Shown: positions 31,506 through 42,326 of the stretch, piece after piece
Layout of the letters: every line of letters starts with the position of its first letter
How positions within the stretch are numbered: the first letter of the stretch is position 1
Source of the DNA: Methylobacterium sp. R2-1
Lineage (GTDB): Bacteria > Pseudomonadota > Alphaproteobacteria > Rhizobiales > Beijerinckiaceae
NCBI RefSeq assembly: GCF_014191355.1
Contig: NZ_JACHWM010000015.1
Span: 112,216-176,215 of the forward strand
Direction: 5' to 3'
Length of the DNA: 64,000 bases
Position numbers and translations under genes: made by a program
The notes under the pieces: model-generated
What the model saw: the letters and a program-made list of their open reading frames with translations, nothing else
Databases searched by the model: none
What the model was told of the DNA's origin: nothing

Positions 31506-32741
31506 TTACGCGACCGTCTCGGGCCGGTTCTCGCGCATCAGCTTCACGAAGCGCTCGAACAGGTAGTGGCTGTCCCGCGGGCCCGGCGAGGCTTCGGGGT
31601 GGTGCTGCACCGAGAAGGCCGGACGATCGGTGAGCGAGAGGCCGCAATTCGAGCCGTCGAACAGCGAGACATGAGTCTCGACCGCGGTCTCCGGCAGGCT
31701 CTTGGGATCGACCGCGAAGCCGTGGTTCATCGAGACGATCTCGACCTTGCCGGTGGTGTGGTCCTTGACCGGATGGTTCGCGCCGTGGTGGCCCTGGCCC
31801 ATCTTCACCGTGCGCCCGCCGAGCGCGAGGCCCATGAGCTGGTGGCCGAGGCAGATACCGAAGGTCGGCACCCGCTCATCCAAGAGCTTCCGGATCACAG
31901 GCACCGCGTACTCGCCCGTCGCGGCCGGGTCGCCCGGGCCGTTGGAGAGGAACACGCCGTCCGGCTTCAGCGCCAGGATGTCCTCGGCCTTTGTGGTGGC
32001 CGGCACCACGGTGACGTCGCAGCCGGCCTCTGTCAGGAGGCGCAGGATGTTGCGCTTCACGCCGTAATCGATGGCCACGACCTTGAGGCCCTGGCCCGGC
32101 GCGCGCGAGCCGTAGCCGCCCTTCACCGCCCATACGGTTTCGGTCCAGGCCGTGGTCTCGCGGGAGGTCACCGGCGGGACGAGGTCGAGGCCCTCCATCG
32201 GCGCGAGCGCGGCGGCACGCGCCTTCAGGGCCTCGCGGTCGAACTTCCCTTCGGGGTCGTTGGCGATGACGGCGTTCGGCATGCCGCGGTCGCGGATCAG
32301 CGCGGTCAGCGCTCGCGTGTCGATTCCGGTGATACCCACGATCCCGCGAGCCTTGAGCCAGCCGTCGAGATGCGAGGAGGAGCGCCAGTTCGAGGGCTTC
32401 GTCACCGCCGAGGCGATCACCGCGCCTCGCACGCCGGAGGCCGGCGCCGCCTCGAGGCTTTCCAGGTCCTCGTCGTTGGTGCCGACATTGCCGATATGCG
32501 GAAAGGTGAAGGTGACGATCTGCCCGGCATAGGACGGATCGGTCAGAATCTCCTGATAGCCCGTCATCGCCGTGTTGAAGCAGACCTCGCCGTCGGCCAC
32601 ACCGATTTGACCGATGCCGAAGCCTTCGAGCACGGTACCGTCGGCGAGGACGAGCAGCGCCGTCACCAGGGGCTCATTCCAGGGTTCCGGGTTCGTGCGC
32701 GTGGGATCGGCGCGCAGGGTCGCGGGTTCGTCTTGCAGCAT
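31506..32741 (-). CDS. carA: carbamoyl-phosphate synthase small subunit
   Basis: A 411-residue protein that supplies ammonia from glutamine for carbamoyl phosphate (arginine and pyrimidine synthesis). The N-terminal CPSase small-chain domain includes GFGIGQIGVADGEVCFNTAMTG (split as VADGEVCFNTAMTGYQEILT). The C-terminal class I amidotransferase has FGICLGHQLMGLALGG with the catalytic cysteine, and ends with HHPEASPGP carrying the catalytic His/Glu. The start ATG 32739-32741 is preferred to an upstream ATG at 32801. carB is not in the window. Divergent from yqeY. Confidence 0.97.
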   Translation of the reverse strand: MLQDEPATLRADPTRTNPEPWNEPLVTALLVLADGTVLEGFGIGQIGVADGEVCFNTAMTGYQEILTDPSYAGQIVTFTFPHIGNVGTNDEDLESLEAAPASGVRGAVIASAVTKPSNWRSSSHLDGWLKARGIVGITGIDTRALTALIRDRGMPNAVIANDPEGKFDREALKARAAALAPMEGLDLVPPVTSRETTAWTETVWAVKGGYGSRAPGQGLKVVAIDYGVKRNILRLLTEAGCDVTVVPATTKAEDILALKPDGVFLSNGPGDPAATGEYAVPVIRKLLDERVPTFGICLGHQLMGLALGGRTVKMGQGHHGANHPVKDHTTGKVEIVSMNHGFAVDPKSLPETAVETHVSLFDGSNCGLSLTDRPAFSVQHHPEASPGPRDSHYLFERFVKLMRENRPETVA

Positions 32742-32930
32742 GGGTCCGATCCGGCTTATGTCCGCCGCCTCGCGCGGCCGCATAGTCGGGCCGCGGGGCA
32801 AGGCGATCTCTCGCGGGGCTCATAGCGAGCCGGCCGCGCCCGGGTCAATCTGGGCGCGGGAGCAGCCCTGCGCAATGCCCTGGACAAGCAGGGCAGCCGC
32901 GCCAAAACATCTGACTGGAGTTCGATCATC

Positions 32931-33389
32931 ATGCTGCGCGCGCGCATCACCTCCGAGATGAAGGAGGCCATGAAGGCCGGCGAGAAGCAGAAGCTCTCGA
33001 CGGTGCGTATGATCCAGGCAGCCCTCAAGGATCGGGACATCGCCGCCCGCGGCGAGGGCAAGGGCGAGACGAGCGAGGAGGAGATCCTCGCGCTCCTCCA
33101 GAAGATGATCAAGCAGCGGCAGGAGGCCGCGGGCGTCTACGAGCAGGGCGGGCGGCCGGAACTCGCCGAGAGCGAGCGCGCTGAGGCCCAGATCATCCAG
33201 ACCTTCCTGCCGCAGCAGCTGGATGAGGCCGAGACCCGCACCGCGATCGCAGACGCTATCGCCGAAACGGGCGCTGAGAGCCCGAAGGACATGGGCAAGG
33301 TGATCGGTGCGCTGAAGGGCAAGTATACCGGCCGGATGGATTTCGGCCGCGCGAGCGCACTGGTGAAGGACGCGCTCGCCGGAAAGTAG
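32931..33389 (+). CDS. GatB/YqeY domain protein
   Basis: A 152-residue protein of the GatB/YqeY family: MLRARITSEMKEAMKAGEKQ, LSTVRMIQAALKDRDI, the QEAAGVYEQGGRPELAESE helix region and GKVIGALKGKYTGRMDFGRAS. The YqeY domain is shared with the tRNA-binding tail of the amidotransferase subunit GatB; free-standing YqeY is of uncertain function but may help tRNA-dependent amidation. It commonly sits between carA and dnaG in alphaproteobacteria, as it would here but for the 3.4-kb insertion. Confidence 0.95.
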   Translation: MLRARITSEMKEAMKAGEKQKLSTVRMIQAALKDRDIAARGEGKGETSEEEILALLQKMIKQRQEAAGVYEQGGRPELAESERAEAQIIQTFLPQQLDEAETRTAIADAIAETGAESPKDMGKVIGALKGKYTGRMDFGRASALVKDALAGK

Positions 33390-33398
33390 TCCCCACTG

Positions 33399-33909
33399 CT
33401 ACGCCGGCCCTGCGTCGATCCGCGTCCGAAAGATCGCGTAGGGCGGCTCCTGCCGGTCGATGCCGTCGTTGTGCTCCGGGCGGCGGTTGGCATGGGCCGA
33501 TGACAGGTGGAGCCAGCCGTCGCCGGTGATCCAGAACGTGTCCGGCCAGATCAGGCGCGGGTCAGTGGCGAGGACCTCGATCCGGCCGTCCGGGTCGCGG
33601 CGGCCGATGCCGTAGAACTCCTGCAGGCTGAGATAAATCCGGTCGCGGGAATCGGCGATGAGCCCACCGGATCGGAAACACCTCGCCCGCGGTGAACACC
33701 GTCTTCTCGTCGAAGCGGGGCATGAACAGGAACATCCGGCCCTCGGCGGAGAGCGTTAGCCCGGTCGGCGTCGTCGGCGCCTGTGCCGTGACGATGAGGT
33801 CAAGGACACTGTCCGGCTCGGTCGCCGGTTGTGCGAGGACCGGCCGCGTCGCTATCCTCCGTGCGACGGCGAGAGAGGCGGCGCCGACGCGCAGCATCCG
33901 GCGTGCGAC
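33399..33909 (-). pseudogene. broken major-royal-jelly/yellow-family lactonase-like protein
   Basis: Read on the minus strand, the 5' part (GTG/ATG near 33909/33897) has an export-like signal and then an MRJP-family N-terminus (TPTGLTLSAEGRMFLFMPRF, ending near GEVFPI). After about 33675 a different frame gives the family C-terminus: GLIADSRDRIYLSLQEFYG, DPRLIWPDTFWI and EPPYAIFRTRID before TAG at 33399-33401. About 190 central residues are missing and the parts are out of frame, so this is a deletion pseudogene. It lies just downstream of an intact SMP-30-type gene. Confidence 0.8.
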
Positions 33910-33931
33910 CCCGATCGTCGTGGCCGGCTCC

Positions 33932-34903
33932 TCACGTGCGGGTTGTCGCGCCGCGGACCTTGGTCTCGACGGCGAGCACCCGCTTCCCGGCACAGAGAAA
34001 CAGCCGACGACCGTCCGGACCACCGAAGGCGATGTTGGCGCAGGGACCTTCGGTCGGAATGTGTCCGACCGGGCGGCCGTCGGCCGACCAGATTCGCACG
34101 CCATCGCCGGTGCCGGCATAGACGCGGCCACCGGTGTCGACCTTCAACCCGTCCGGAACGCCTTTCGATACGGTGGCGAAGACGCGCTCGTTCGAGAGTT
34201 GCCCGTCCGAGACGTCGAAGGCGCGGATCCGGCCCGGGGCGCCTTCGCGCGTGCCCGATTCGCTGACGTAGAGAATGCGCTCGTCCGGCGAGAAGGCGAG
34301 CCCGTTGGGCTGCACGAAACGATCCGTGGTGACCGTGAGCGACCCGTCGGGCGCGCGACGGAAGACGAAGCGGCCCTTCTGCTCGGAGGGGCGCGGGATT
34401 CCTTCTTCGGCCTGATCAATGCCGTAGGTGGGATCGGTGAACCAGATGGCGCCGTCGCGGGCCACCACGGCGTCGTTGGGAGAATTGAGCCGCCCGCCGT
34501 CGTAGCGTTCCGCCAGCACGGTGATCGCGCCGTCGGTCTCTCGCCGCACGACCCGCGATGTGCGGTGCTCGCAGGTGATCAGGCGGCCTTCCGCATCGAG
34601 GGTGTTGCCGTTGGCGTTGTTGGACGGCTCGCGAAAAACCTCCGCGCGGTCGTCCTCGCGAATCAGCATCATCCGGTTGCGCCGCACGTCGCTGAAGACG
34701 AGGCCGCCGAGCGCGGGCAGCCAGACCGGTCCCTCGCACCATTCCCCTTCGTCGTAGAGAGTTTCCACCCGAGCCGCCGGGTCCAGCACCGCCGAAAGAG
34801 GGTCGGCGGCGCGTACGTGCGGGGCCAAGGCGGTGAGCAGGGCGAGGCCGAGGAGGGGGCGGCGGGGCAAGCCGCGGCAGAGAACAGGAAGCGATTCGGT
34901 CAT
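33932..34903 (-). CDS. exported SMP-30/gluconolactonase-family protein
   Basis: The start ATG 34901-34903 gives 323 residues with a signal peptide (RRPLLGLALLTALAPHVRA). The mature protein is a six-bladed beta-propeller: WCEGPVWLPALGGLVFSDV, NGNTLDAEGRLITCEH, LNSPNDAVVARDGAIWFTDP, QPNGLAFSPDERILYVSES and VPDGLKVDTGGRVYAG are classic SMP-30 blocks with the metal-binding Glu, Asn and Asp. It probably hydrolyses a sugar lactone in the periplasm. The stop is 22 bases before the lactonase pseudogene start. Confidence 0.9.
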   Translation of the reverse strand: MTESLPVLCRGLPRRPLLGLALLTALAPHVRAADPLSAVLDPAARVETLYDEGEWCEGPVWLPALGGLVFSDVRRNRMMLIREDDRAEVFREPSNNANGNTLDAEGRLITCEHRTSRVVRRETDGAITVLAERYDGGRLNSPNDAVVARDGAIWFTDPTYGIDQAEEGIPRPSEQKGRFVFRRAPDGSLTVTTDRFVQPNGLAFSPDERILYVSESGTREGAPGRIRAFDVSDGQLSNERVFATVSKGVPDGLKVDTGGRVYAGTGDGVRIWSADGRPVGHIPTEGPCANIAFGGPDGRRLFLCAGKRVLAVETKVRGATTRT

Positions 34904-35242
34904 CGGTCCGCAAACGCGCCTTGCCCGCGAAGGCTCCGGCTCGACCCGCTCCCGCGCATCCTTCCGAGATACCAAAATCGATCGTTCAGGTTGAAAAACG
35001 TGTGGAAGGATAGAAGGATCGGACCATCGGTCTTCAGCCGCGACCGGCCGGGGCGCGGGTAACTAAATCGATGATCCGGCAACTGTTTTCGTGTCGGCGG
35101 CCACTCAATTTCAACGCTGCACCGGACCGGCGATTAAGGCATATACCGAATTACACGTTGCCGGTGCCGCTCGGATTATGATCAGATTTCCTGGTTTTCG
35201 AGTTGTCGTGCTCCTGGATATGCTGCGCGCACGGTAACCGCT
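34904..35242. other. 339-base gene-free stretch, falling GC
   Basis: Between the divergent lactonase gene and the membrane-protein gene. GC drops markedly from about 34970 onwards. I see no RNA gene, repeat or consensus promoter. A TATGAT at 35177-35182 is -10-like but lacks a correctly spaced -35. Confidence 0.5.
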
Positions 35243-36619
35243 ATGGGGTGGCGTGAAATGCCTCTCTTCTACACGATGTCTGATTGGATCCCACAAAGCC
35301 TGGGGTGCTTGATCTCAGACTTGCGCGGGTTCGGGGGCATCAATAAGTGGGCGGATATCGCCTCGATACTTCTCAGCGTGATTCTTCCAATCGGAATATT
35401 TCTCGGTATCTGCAACATTCGTATCGCTAGGACCGCGGAGATAGCAAACCTGGGTAATCTGTTTGGATTTTCCAAAGAAAATAATCGCTGCTTCGTCGTC
35501 CCATCTTACGACATCATTCATTCCCGCTACAATGCCGCGTGGTCGTGGGAGGAGTTATTTTCCTCAGCTTTACAGTATTCTTTTCCTGTTTCCATATTCG
35601 TGGCGCTGAGTTTTATCGGCTTCGAGGCGGCGTTCTCGGATCAAATTTCAGATTGCGTTGGCACCAAGCAGAGCCCGCTGGTCAATCCCGACGGAACCTT
35701 GCTAGGATCTCTCGTCTATACGTTTTTCGGAGCCTATCTCTGGTCGATCAGTCACCTGATCAGACGTATGGCCAACTACGATCTCTCTCCGATCTCCTTC
35801 TTCCAGGCCGTACTCCACCTTCTGCTGGCAGTTTTCGTCAGCGCAGCCATCTGGCACGCTCACCTGTTCCATCGTGGCGGTGCCAATTTCCTTGTCTTGA
35901 CCGCCTTCATCATCGGCTGGTTCCCGGATCTGTTTCTCGGGATGCTCGCCGCGAAGTTTCCCTGGCTTGCCTTGAAGAAAGTCAGTCCGGAGACCTCGCT
36001 CCTGCGTGAGGATATCCCGCTCGATACAATCCTCGGCATCGACTCGTTCATCAAGCTGCGCCTGAATGAACATGAGATCATGGATGTGCAGAACCTCGCC
36101 ACCGCGAATCCGATCAAGATCGCGATCGAAACTCCCTACGGATTGCTGGAGGCGGTCGATTGGGTGGCGCAAGCCCAACTGATCCTCGCCGTGGGGACGG
36201 CCAACGTGGTCGAGTTGCGCAAGTACAACATCCGGACGGTGTTCGACCTCGAACGTGCGACGCGGAATCCCGCGATCAGTCGGCAGCTCCTCGCGATTTT
36301 GACCAGCGTGGCTCGGCGTGAGACACGCCCCGACTTCGATCGCAGAAATGCCGCTCGGGCGGAACGGCCTGAACAGGACGCTGCTCAGCAGCCTCAAGGA
36401 CCCGTGACCACGAACCACGACCCGCGTGAGCCGAAAGTGGCGAACAGCGAACCGTCGCTCAACCTCGACGATGAATTCGCGGCCTTCGTCAGCTTCGTCC
36501 GCGACGACCTGCACGTGCGTCGCCTGCGGCAGATATGGGACATCCTGAACCGGCATTTCGACGCGCGCTGCCCCGCGTCGTCGACGGCGCCCGCTGCCGC
36601 GAAGGCCGGTGATCAGTGA
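35243..36619 (+). CDS. unrecognised membrane protein with HhH-like C-terminal segments (458 aa)
   Basis: About five hydrophobic helices (near residues 38-60, 110-130, 152-172, 185-205, 210-230) are followed by a soluble region. Two stretches there look like helix-hairpin-helix units: LDTILGIDSFIKLRLNEHEI then VQNLATANP (about 255-292), and AVGTANVVELRKYNIRTVFD (about 314-334). A charged, disordered tail and a final short helical segment follow. The start may be ATG 35243 or ATG 35258, the latter with GGGGTGG just upstream. The first half is visibly AT-richer, with ATA and TTA codons rare in the neighbours, pointing to recent transfer. I know no named family. Confidence 0.85.
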   Translation: MGWREMPLFYTMSDWIPQSLGCLISDLRGFGGINKWADIASILLSVILPIGIFLGICNIRIARTAEIANLGNLFGFSKENNRCFVVPSYDIIHSRYNAAWSWEELFSSALQYSFPVSIFVALSFIGFEAAFSDQISDCVGTKQSPLVNPDGTLLGSLVYTFFGAYLWSISHLIRRMANYDLSPISFFQAVLHLLLAVFVSAAIWHAHLFHRGGANFLVLTAFIIGWFPDLFLGMLAAKFPWLALKKVSPETSLLREDIPLDTILGIDSFIKLRLNEHEIMDVQNLATANPIKIAIETPYGLLEAVDWVAQAQLILAVGTANVVELRKYNIRTVFDLERATRNPAISRQLLAILTSVARRETRPDFDRRNAARAERPEQDAAQQPQGPVTTNHDPREPKVANSEPSLNLDDEFAAFVSFVRDDLHVRRLRQIWDILNRHFDARCPASSTAPAAAKAGDQ

Positions 36620-36796
36620 CAGTGATGCGGCGTGTGCAGGCAGGCTGACGATGAGCCGCCTAAGCAATCCGAGCTGTGACCGGACCGGGGAGCCAACCGC
36701 CTCGGCGAGGAGAGAAGAGATTCGATTAAGCCCGTTCGGCTAGGATACACGGCTCGGACGTCGCCCCTGTCCCATCTCAGCGCGATCAGAGCCCCC

Positions 36797-38725
36797 GTGC
36801 GCTACCCGCCCCACATTCTCGAAGAGATCCGTGCCCGTGTGCCCACCTCCGAGGTGGTCGGCCGGCGGGTGCGGCTGAAGAAGGCCGGCCGCGAGTGGCG
36901 CGGCCTGTCGCCGTTCAATTCGGAGAAGACGCCCTCGTTCTACGTGAACGACCAGAAGCAGTTCTACCACTGCTTCTCCTCCGGCAAGCACGGCGACATC
37001 TTCAAGTTCGTCATGGAAACGGAAGGCTTGAGCTTCCCCGAGGCCGTCGAGCGATTGGCCAGCGAGGCAGGCGTCGCCCTGCCGAAGATGACGGTCGAGA
37101 GCGAGCAGGCCGAGGAGCGGCGCAAGGGCGCGCTCGAAGTGATGGAACTGGCCGCCGCCTATTTCGAGGAGCAGTTGCGAGGGCAGGCGGGCGGCGAGGC
37201 GCGGGCCTATCTCGACCGGCGGGCCTTGGGTGAGGCGACGCGCAAAACGTTCCGGCTCGGATACTCCCTGCCCGGACGCTACGCCCTGCGCGACTACCTC
37301 GCGGGCAAGGGCGTCGATCGCGACCTGATGCTGGAACTGGGCCTGCTCACTGCGCCCGAGGGGGTGAACGTCCCCTACGACAAGTTCCGCGACCGGATCA
37401 TGTTTCCCATCCTCGACATCCGCGGCCGGGTCGCCGCCTTCGGCGGCCGGGCGATGCAGGCGGACGCCAAAGCGAAGTACATGAACTCGCCGGAGACGCC
37501 GCTCTTCCACAAGGGCCGGATGCTCTACAACCTTCATGCCGCACGGAAAGGCGCGCACGACCGGAACCGGATCATCGCTGTTGAGGGCTATGTCGACGTC
37601 ATCGCCATGACGCTTGCCGGCTATCCTGAGACCGTGGCCCCCCTCGGCACGGCGCTCACCGAGGATCAGCTCGCCCTGCTCTGGCGCCACGCCGATGAGC
37701 CGATCCTGTGCTTCGACGGCGACGGGGCAGGCCAGCGCGCCGCCTTCCGGGCGCTCGACGTGGCCCTGCCGATGCTGGAGCCCGGCAAGTCCCTGCGCAT
37801 CGCGATGCTGCCGCAAGGCCAGGATCCCGACGACCTGATGCGATCTGCAGGTCCCTCGGCGATCGAGGCGGTGCTCTCGGGCGCGCGACCGCTCGTCGAG
37901 ATGCTGTGGGCCCGCGAGGCCGAGGCAGCCACCCTCGACACGCCCGAGCGCCGGGCCGGGCTTGCCCGGACTCTGAGGGAGGCGGTGGCCGGCATTCGCG
38001 ACGAGACCGTGCGCCGCTTCTATCGCGACGATATCGAGGAGCGGCTTCGAGGGCTGTCCGGGGGAGGCGGTGGAGGCTATGCGGGCGGACGGTCGGAGCG
38101 TGCGGCCGGTGGCCGTCCCACAAGCTCGCGTGGCGTCGGGTTTCAGCGCCGGCCGCGCCCCGGCGACCCGCCCCCATCACCGCGCATCACCACCGGCTTC
38201 AACCCGCTCCTGAAGGCAGCGGCACTCGTGCCGGCAGCCGGCGGGCGTGCGGCCAAGCGCGAGGCGATGATCGTCATGAGCCTGCTCGCGCACCCGGAAC
38301 TGCTCGGGATCGAGGAGGAGGCACTCGCAGCCCTGGAACTGGTCAACCCGGATGCCAGCGCATTGCGCACACTTCTGCTCGACCGGGCGGCGGAGGCCGG
38401 CACGCCGGAAGCCGAACTGATGGAGGCGCGCCTGCGCCGGGCCGGGCTCGAAGAAGCGCATGCCCGCCTGCTCGCCCTGGTCAGTTCCGGCGACCGCTGG
38501 ATGCTCGATCCAAATGCCGACCCACTGCGCCTTGAACAGACGCTGCATCAAGCGGTGATCTTGCACAGGCAGTCGGGAGCGCTACATAGCGAACTCCACC
38601 AAGCTGAGAGAGCTCTTGCCGAGGATGGGTCCGAGGCCAATTTCGCTTGGCTGTGCGACGTGCAGCAGCAATTGGCAGTGATCGCCGCGGCCGAGGCGGA
38701 AGCGGAGGTCTCTCAGGAGGAATGA
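36797..38725 (+). CDS. dnaG: DNA primase DnaG with degenerate zinc-binding motif
   Basis: DnaG (642 aa) makes RNA primers for replication. The N-terminal CHC2-like domain keeps the fold (GLSPFNSEKTPSFYV, QFYHCFSSGKHGDIFKFVME), but three of four metal ligands are replaced (Ser38, Asn41, Cys59, Ser62). The catalytic TOPRIM region includes YDKFRDRIMFPILDIRGR, AFGGRAM, AVEGYVDVIA and the metal site FDGDGAGQRAAFRA. The C-terminal helicase-binding domain is about 480-640. The start is GTG 36797. It is followed by rpoD, the conserved dnaG-rpoD order. Confidence 0.96.
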   Translation: MRYPPHILEEIRARVPTSEVVGRRVRLKKAGREWRGLSPFNSEKTPSFYVNDQKQFYHCFSSGKHGDIFKFVMETEGLSFPEAVERLASEAGVALPKMTVESEQAEERRKGALEVMELAAAYFEEQLRGQAGGEARAYLDRRALGEATRKTFRLGYSLPGRYALRDYLAGKGVDRDLMLELGLLTAPEGVNVPYDKFRDRIMFPILDIRGRVAAFGGRAMQADAKAKYMNSPETPLFHKGRMLYNLHAARKGAHDRNRIIAVEGYVDVIAMTLAGYPETVAPLGTALTEDQLALLWRHADEPILCFDGDGAGQRAAFRALDVALPMLEPGKSLRIAMLPQGQDPDDLMRSAGPSAIEAVLSGARPLVEMLWAREAEAATLDTPERRAGLARTLREAVAGIRDETVRRFYRDDIEERLRGLSGGGGGGYAGGRSERAAGGRPTSSRGVGFQRRPRPGDPPPSPRITTGFNPLLKAAALVPAAGGRAAKREAMIVMSLLAHPELLGIEEEALAALELVNPDASALRTLLLDRAAEAGTPEAELMEARLRRAGLEEAHARLLALVSSGDRWMLDPNADPLRLEQTLHQAVILHRQSGALHSELHQAERALAEDGSEANFAWLCDVQQQLAVIAAAEAEAEVSQEE

Positions 38726-38928
38726 ATTCGTGCCGGCGTGACCGACGGGTGACGGCGGCGGGCAGCCGACTTGGTTAACGGTCGGTCAACGCACGGCAAG
38801 TTAGAGCGGATGCAACGAGAATCGGCGCAGGCACTCGACAAGCGCGCCATTCCACGACATTGCGACGGGTCTTTCGCGGAGCGCGCGGGCTCAGCCTGCG
38901 GCGCCGCCACGAGAACAATAGGCTGAGC

Positions 38929-40932
<2,004 letters not shown>

Positions 40933-40945
40933 TCCGGCGTCGAAC

Positions 40946-40967
40946 CGGCCGCCCCTCGGGGCGGCCG
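40946..40967. terminator. bidirectional intrinsic terminator, rpoD / MFS
   Basis: CGGCCGCCCC pairs with GGGGCGGCCG (9-10 bp, tight CTCG loop), followed on the plus strand by TTCTCGTTT. It sits in the 43-base gap between the convergent rpoD and MFS stops and can serve both directions. Confidence 0.8.
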
Positions 40968-40975
40968 TTCTCGTT

Positions 40976-42319
40976 TCAGGCCGGGCGTCGTTGAGCCGGG
41001 CGCCAAGCGCGGCGGGCGAGCAAGGCGGCTAGGGTCCCCGCTACGCCGACGGACCCGTAGACGGCCAGGAGGGCGAGCCCGAGGCCTGCCTCCCCGAACA
41101 GGTGATCGCTGAGAAGGCCGACCAGAAGTGGCCCCAGTCCGAACCCCGCCAAGTTGACGGTTGCGATAAAGAGGGCGTTGACCCGACCGCGCAGCCTCTG
41201 CGGGGTCAGGATCTGGATGCCGGCCAATCCCGGTGGACTGGTGAAGCCCAGCAGCGCGACGAGTCCGGCGAACCCGAGAAGCGAGAGGGACAAGTCGGGG
41301 CTCAAACTCGCGAGCGCGGTCACCGGCACTGCCAGGATCAGCCCCAGAGCCAGGAGTAGCGGCGCGGCAGCCGCGTGCCCGGCGCTGCGGAGCCGGTCCA
41401 GCGCCAGTCCGCCCGCGGCGTGGCCGAGCGGCGCGGCGATCAGCACAAGAAATCCGAGGCGCAGGCCGCTCTCCGCCGGGGTGAAACCGAACGACCGGAC
41501 ATAGAAGGTCGGCGCCCAGGCGGTGAGCGTCTGTGTCATGAGGACCGCGGCGGTGGCCGCGGCGGCGTGCGGCAGATACGCCTTCCGCCGCCGCCCGATC
41601 CAGGCCAGAGCGCTGCGAAGCGACGGTCCGGGCAGCCCGCGCGACGCCTGTGCCGAAGCGGTGGCCTGCGGGGTCGGCCGGATGCGCAGGACGAGGATGG
41701 CGAGGGCAAGATTCGGCAGCGCCGCGAGGACGAGCAGGGCCTGCCACGGGGCGAGCGGAGTCAGACCGGGAAGGGTGAGCCCGCCCCGCGCCGTCAGCCA
41801 TGTCAGCACGGCGCCGCCCGCCAGCAAGGCAAAGCTGCGACCGAGCGTGGCTGCGGCGGTGAGCGATGCGATGCCCCGACCGAGGCGGTTTCGGCGCAGA
41901 TGCAGCGTCATCAGCGAGAGGGCGGCGGGGCCGAACCCCGCCTGACCCAGGCCCAGCGCGAGGCGCGCCGCGACGAGCGCGTCGAACCCGCCTGCGAGAC
42001 CGCTGGCGAACGTCGCCGCACTCCATAATGAGAGCCCTGTCAGGAGAAGGCCGCGCTGGTGACCGCGATCGGCCACGATGCCGAGCAGCGGAAGGGCGAG
42101 AGCGTAGGGGAGGGCGAAGGCCGAGCCTTGGAGCAGGCCGAGTTGGGTATCGCTGAGCGCCAGCGTCTGCTTGAGCGGGGTTGCGACCAGGGTGAGGAGA
42201 AATCGGTCGCTGAAAGCCGCGAACTGGATCGCCGCCAGCAGCGCGACGAGCGGCCATCCCGCGAGACCGGCCCGCGCGGGCATGGTACCCGAATGCGGGT
42301 TCCTGGAGGTCGCTGACAT
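40976..42319 (-). CDS. MFS transporter
   Basis: About 447 residues with twelve hydrophobic segments. The loop motif DRGHQRGLLLTGLSLWS after the second helix is the MFS motif A variant, and HLRRNRLGRG lies in the central part. The first helices contain FAAFSDRFLLTLVATPLKQ, with the D-R pair typical of the spinster/hexuronate-like branch. The start is taken at ATG 42317-42319; ATG 42281-42283 is possible. It begins 7 bases after the AraC regulator stop on the same strand, so that regulator probably controls it. Substrate unknown. Confidence 0.85.
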   Translation of the reverse strand: MSATSRNPHSGTMPARAGLAGWPLVALLAAIQFAAFSDRFLLTLVATPLKQTLALSDTQLGLLQGSAFALPYALALPLLGIVADRGHQRGLLLTGLSLWSAATFASGLAGGFDALVAARLALGLGQAGFGPAALSLMTLHLRRNRLGRGIASLTAAATLGRSFALLAGGAVLTWLTARGGLTLPGLTPLAPWQALLVLAALPNLALAILVLRIRPTPQATASAQASRGLPGPSLRSALAWIGRRRKAYLPHAAAATAAVLMTQTLTAWAPTFYVRSFGFTPAESGLRLGFLVLIAAPLGHAAGGLALDRLRSAGHAAAAPLLLALGLILAVPVTALASLSPDLSLSLLGFAGLVALLGFTSPPGLAGIQILTPQRLRGRVNALFIATVNLAGFGLGPLLVGLLSDHLFGEAGLGLALLAVYGSVGVAGTLAALLARRAWRPAQRRPA

Positions 42320-42326
42320 CGCGCGT

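Noticed and set aside
35158..35182. Promoter TTGCCG...TATGAT for the unknown membrane protein
   Set aside because: Spacing is 13 bases, too short for sigma-70.
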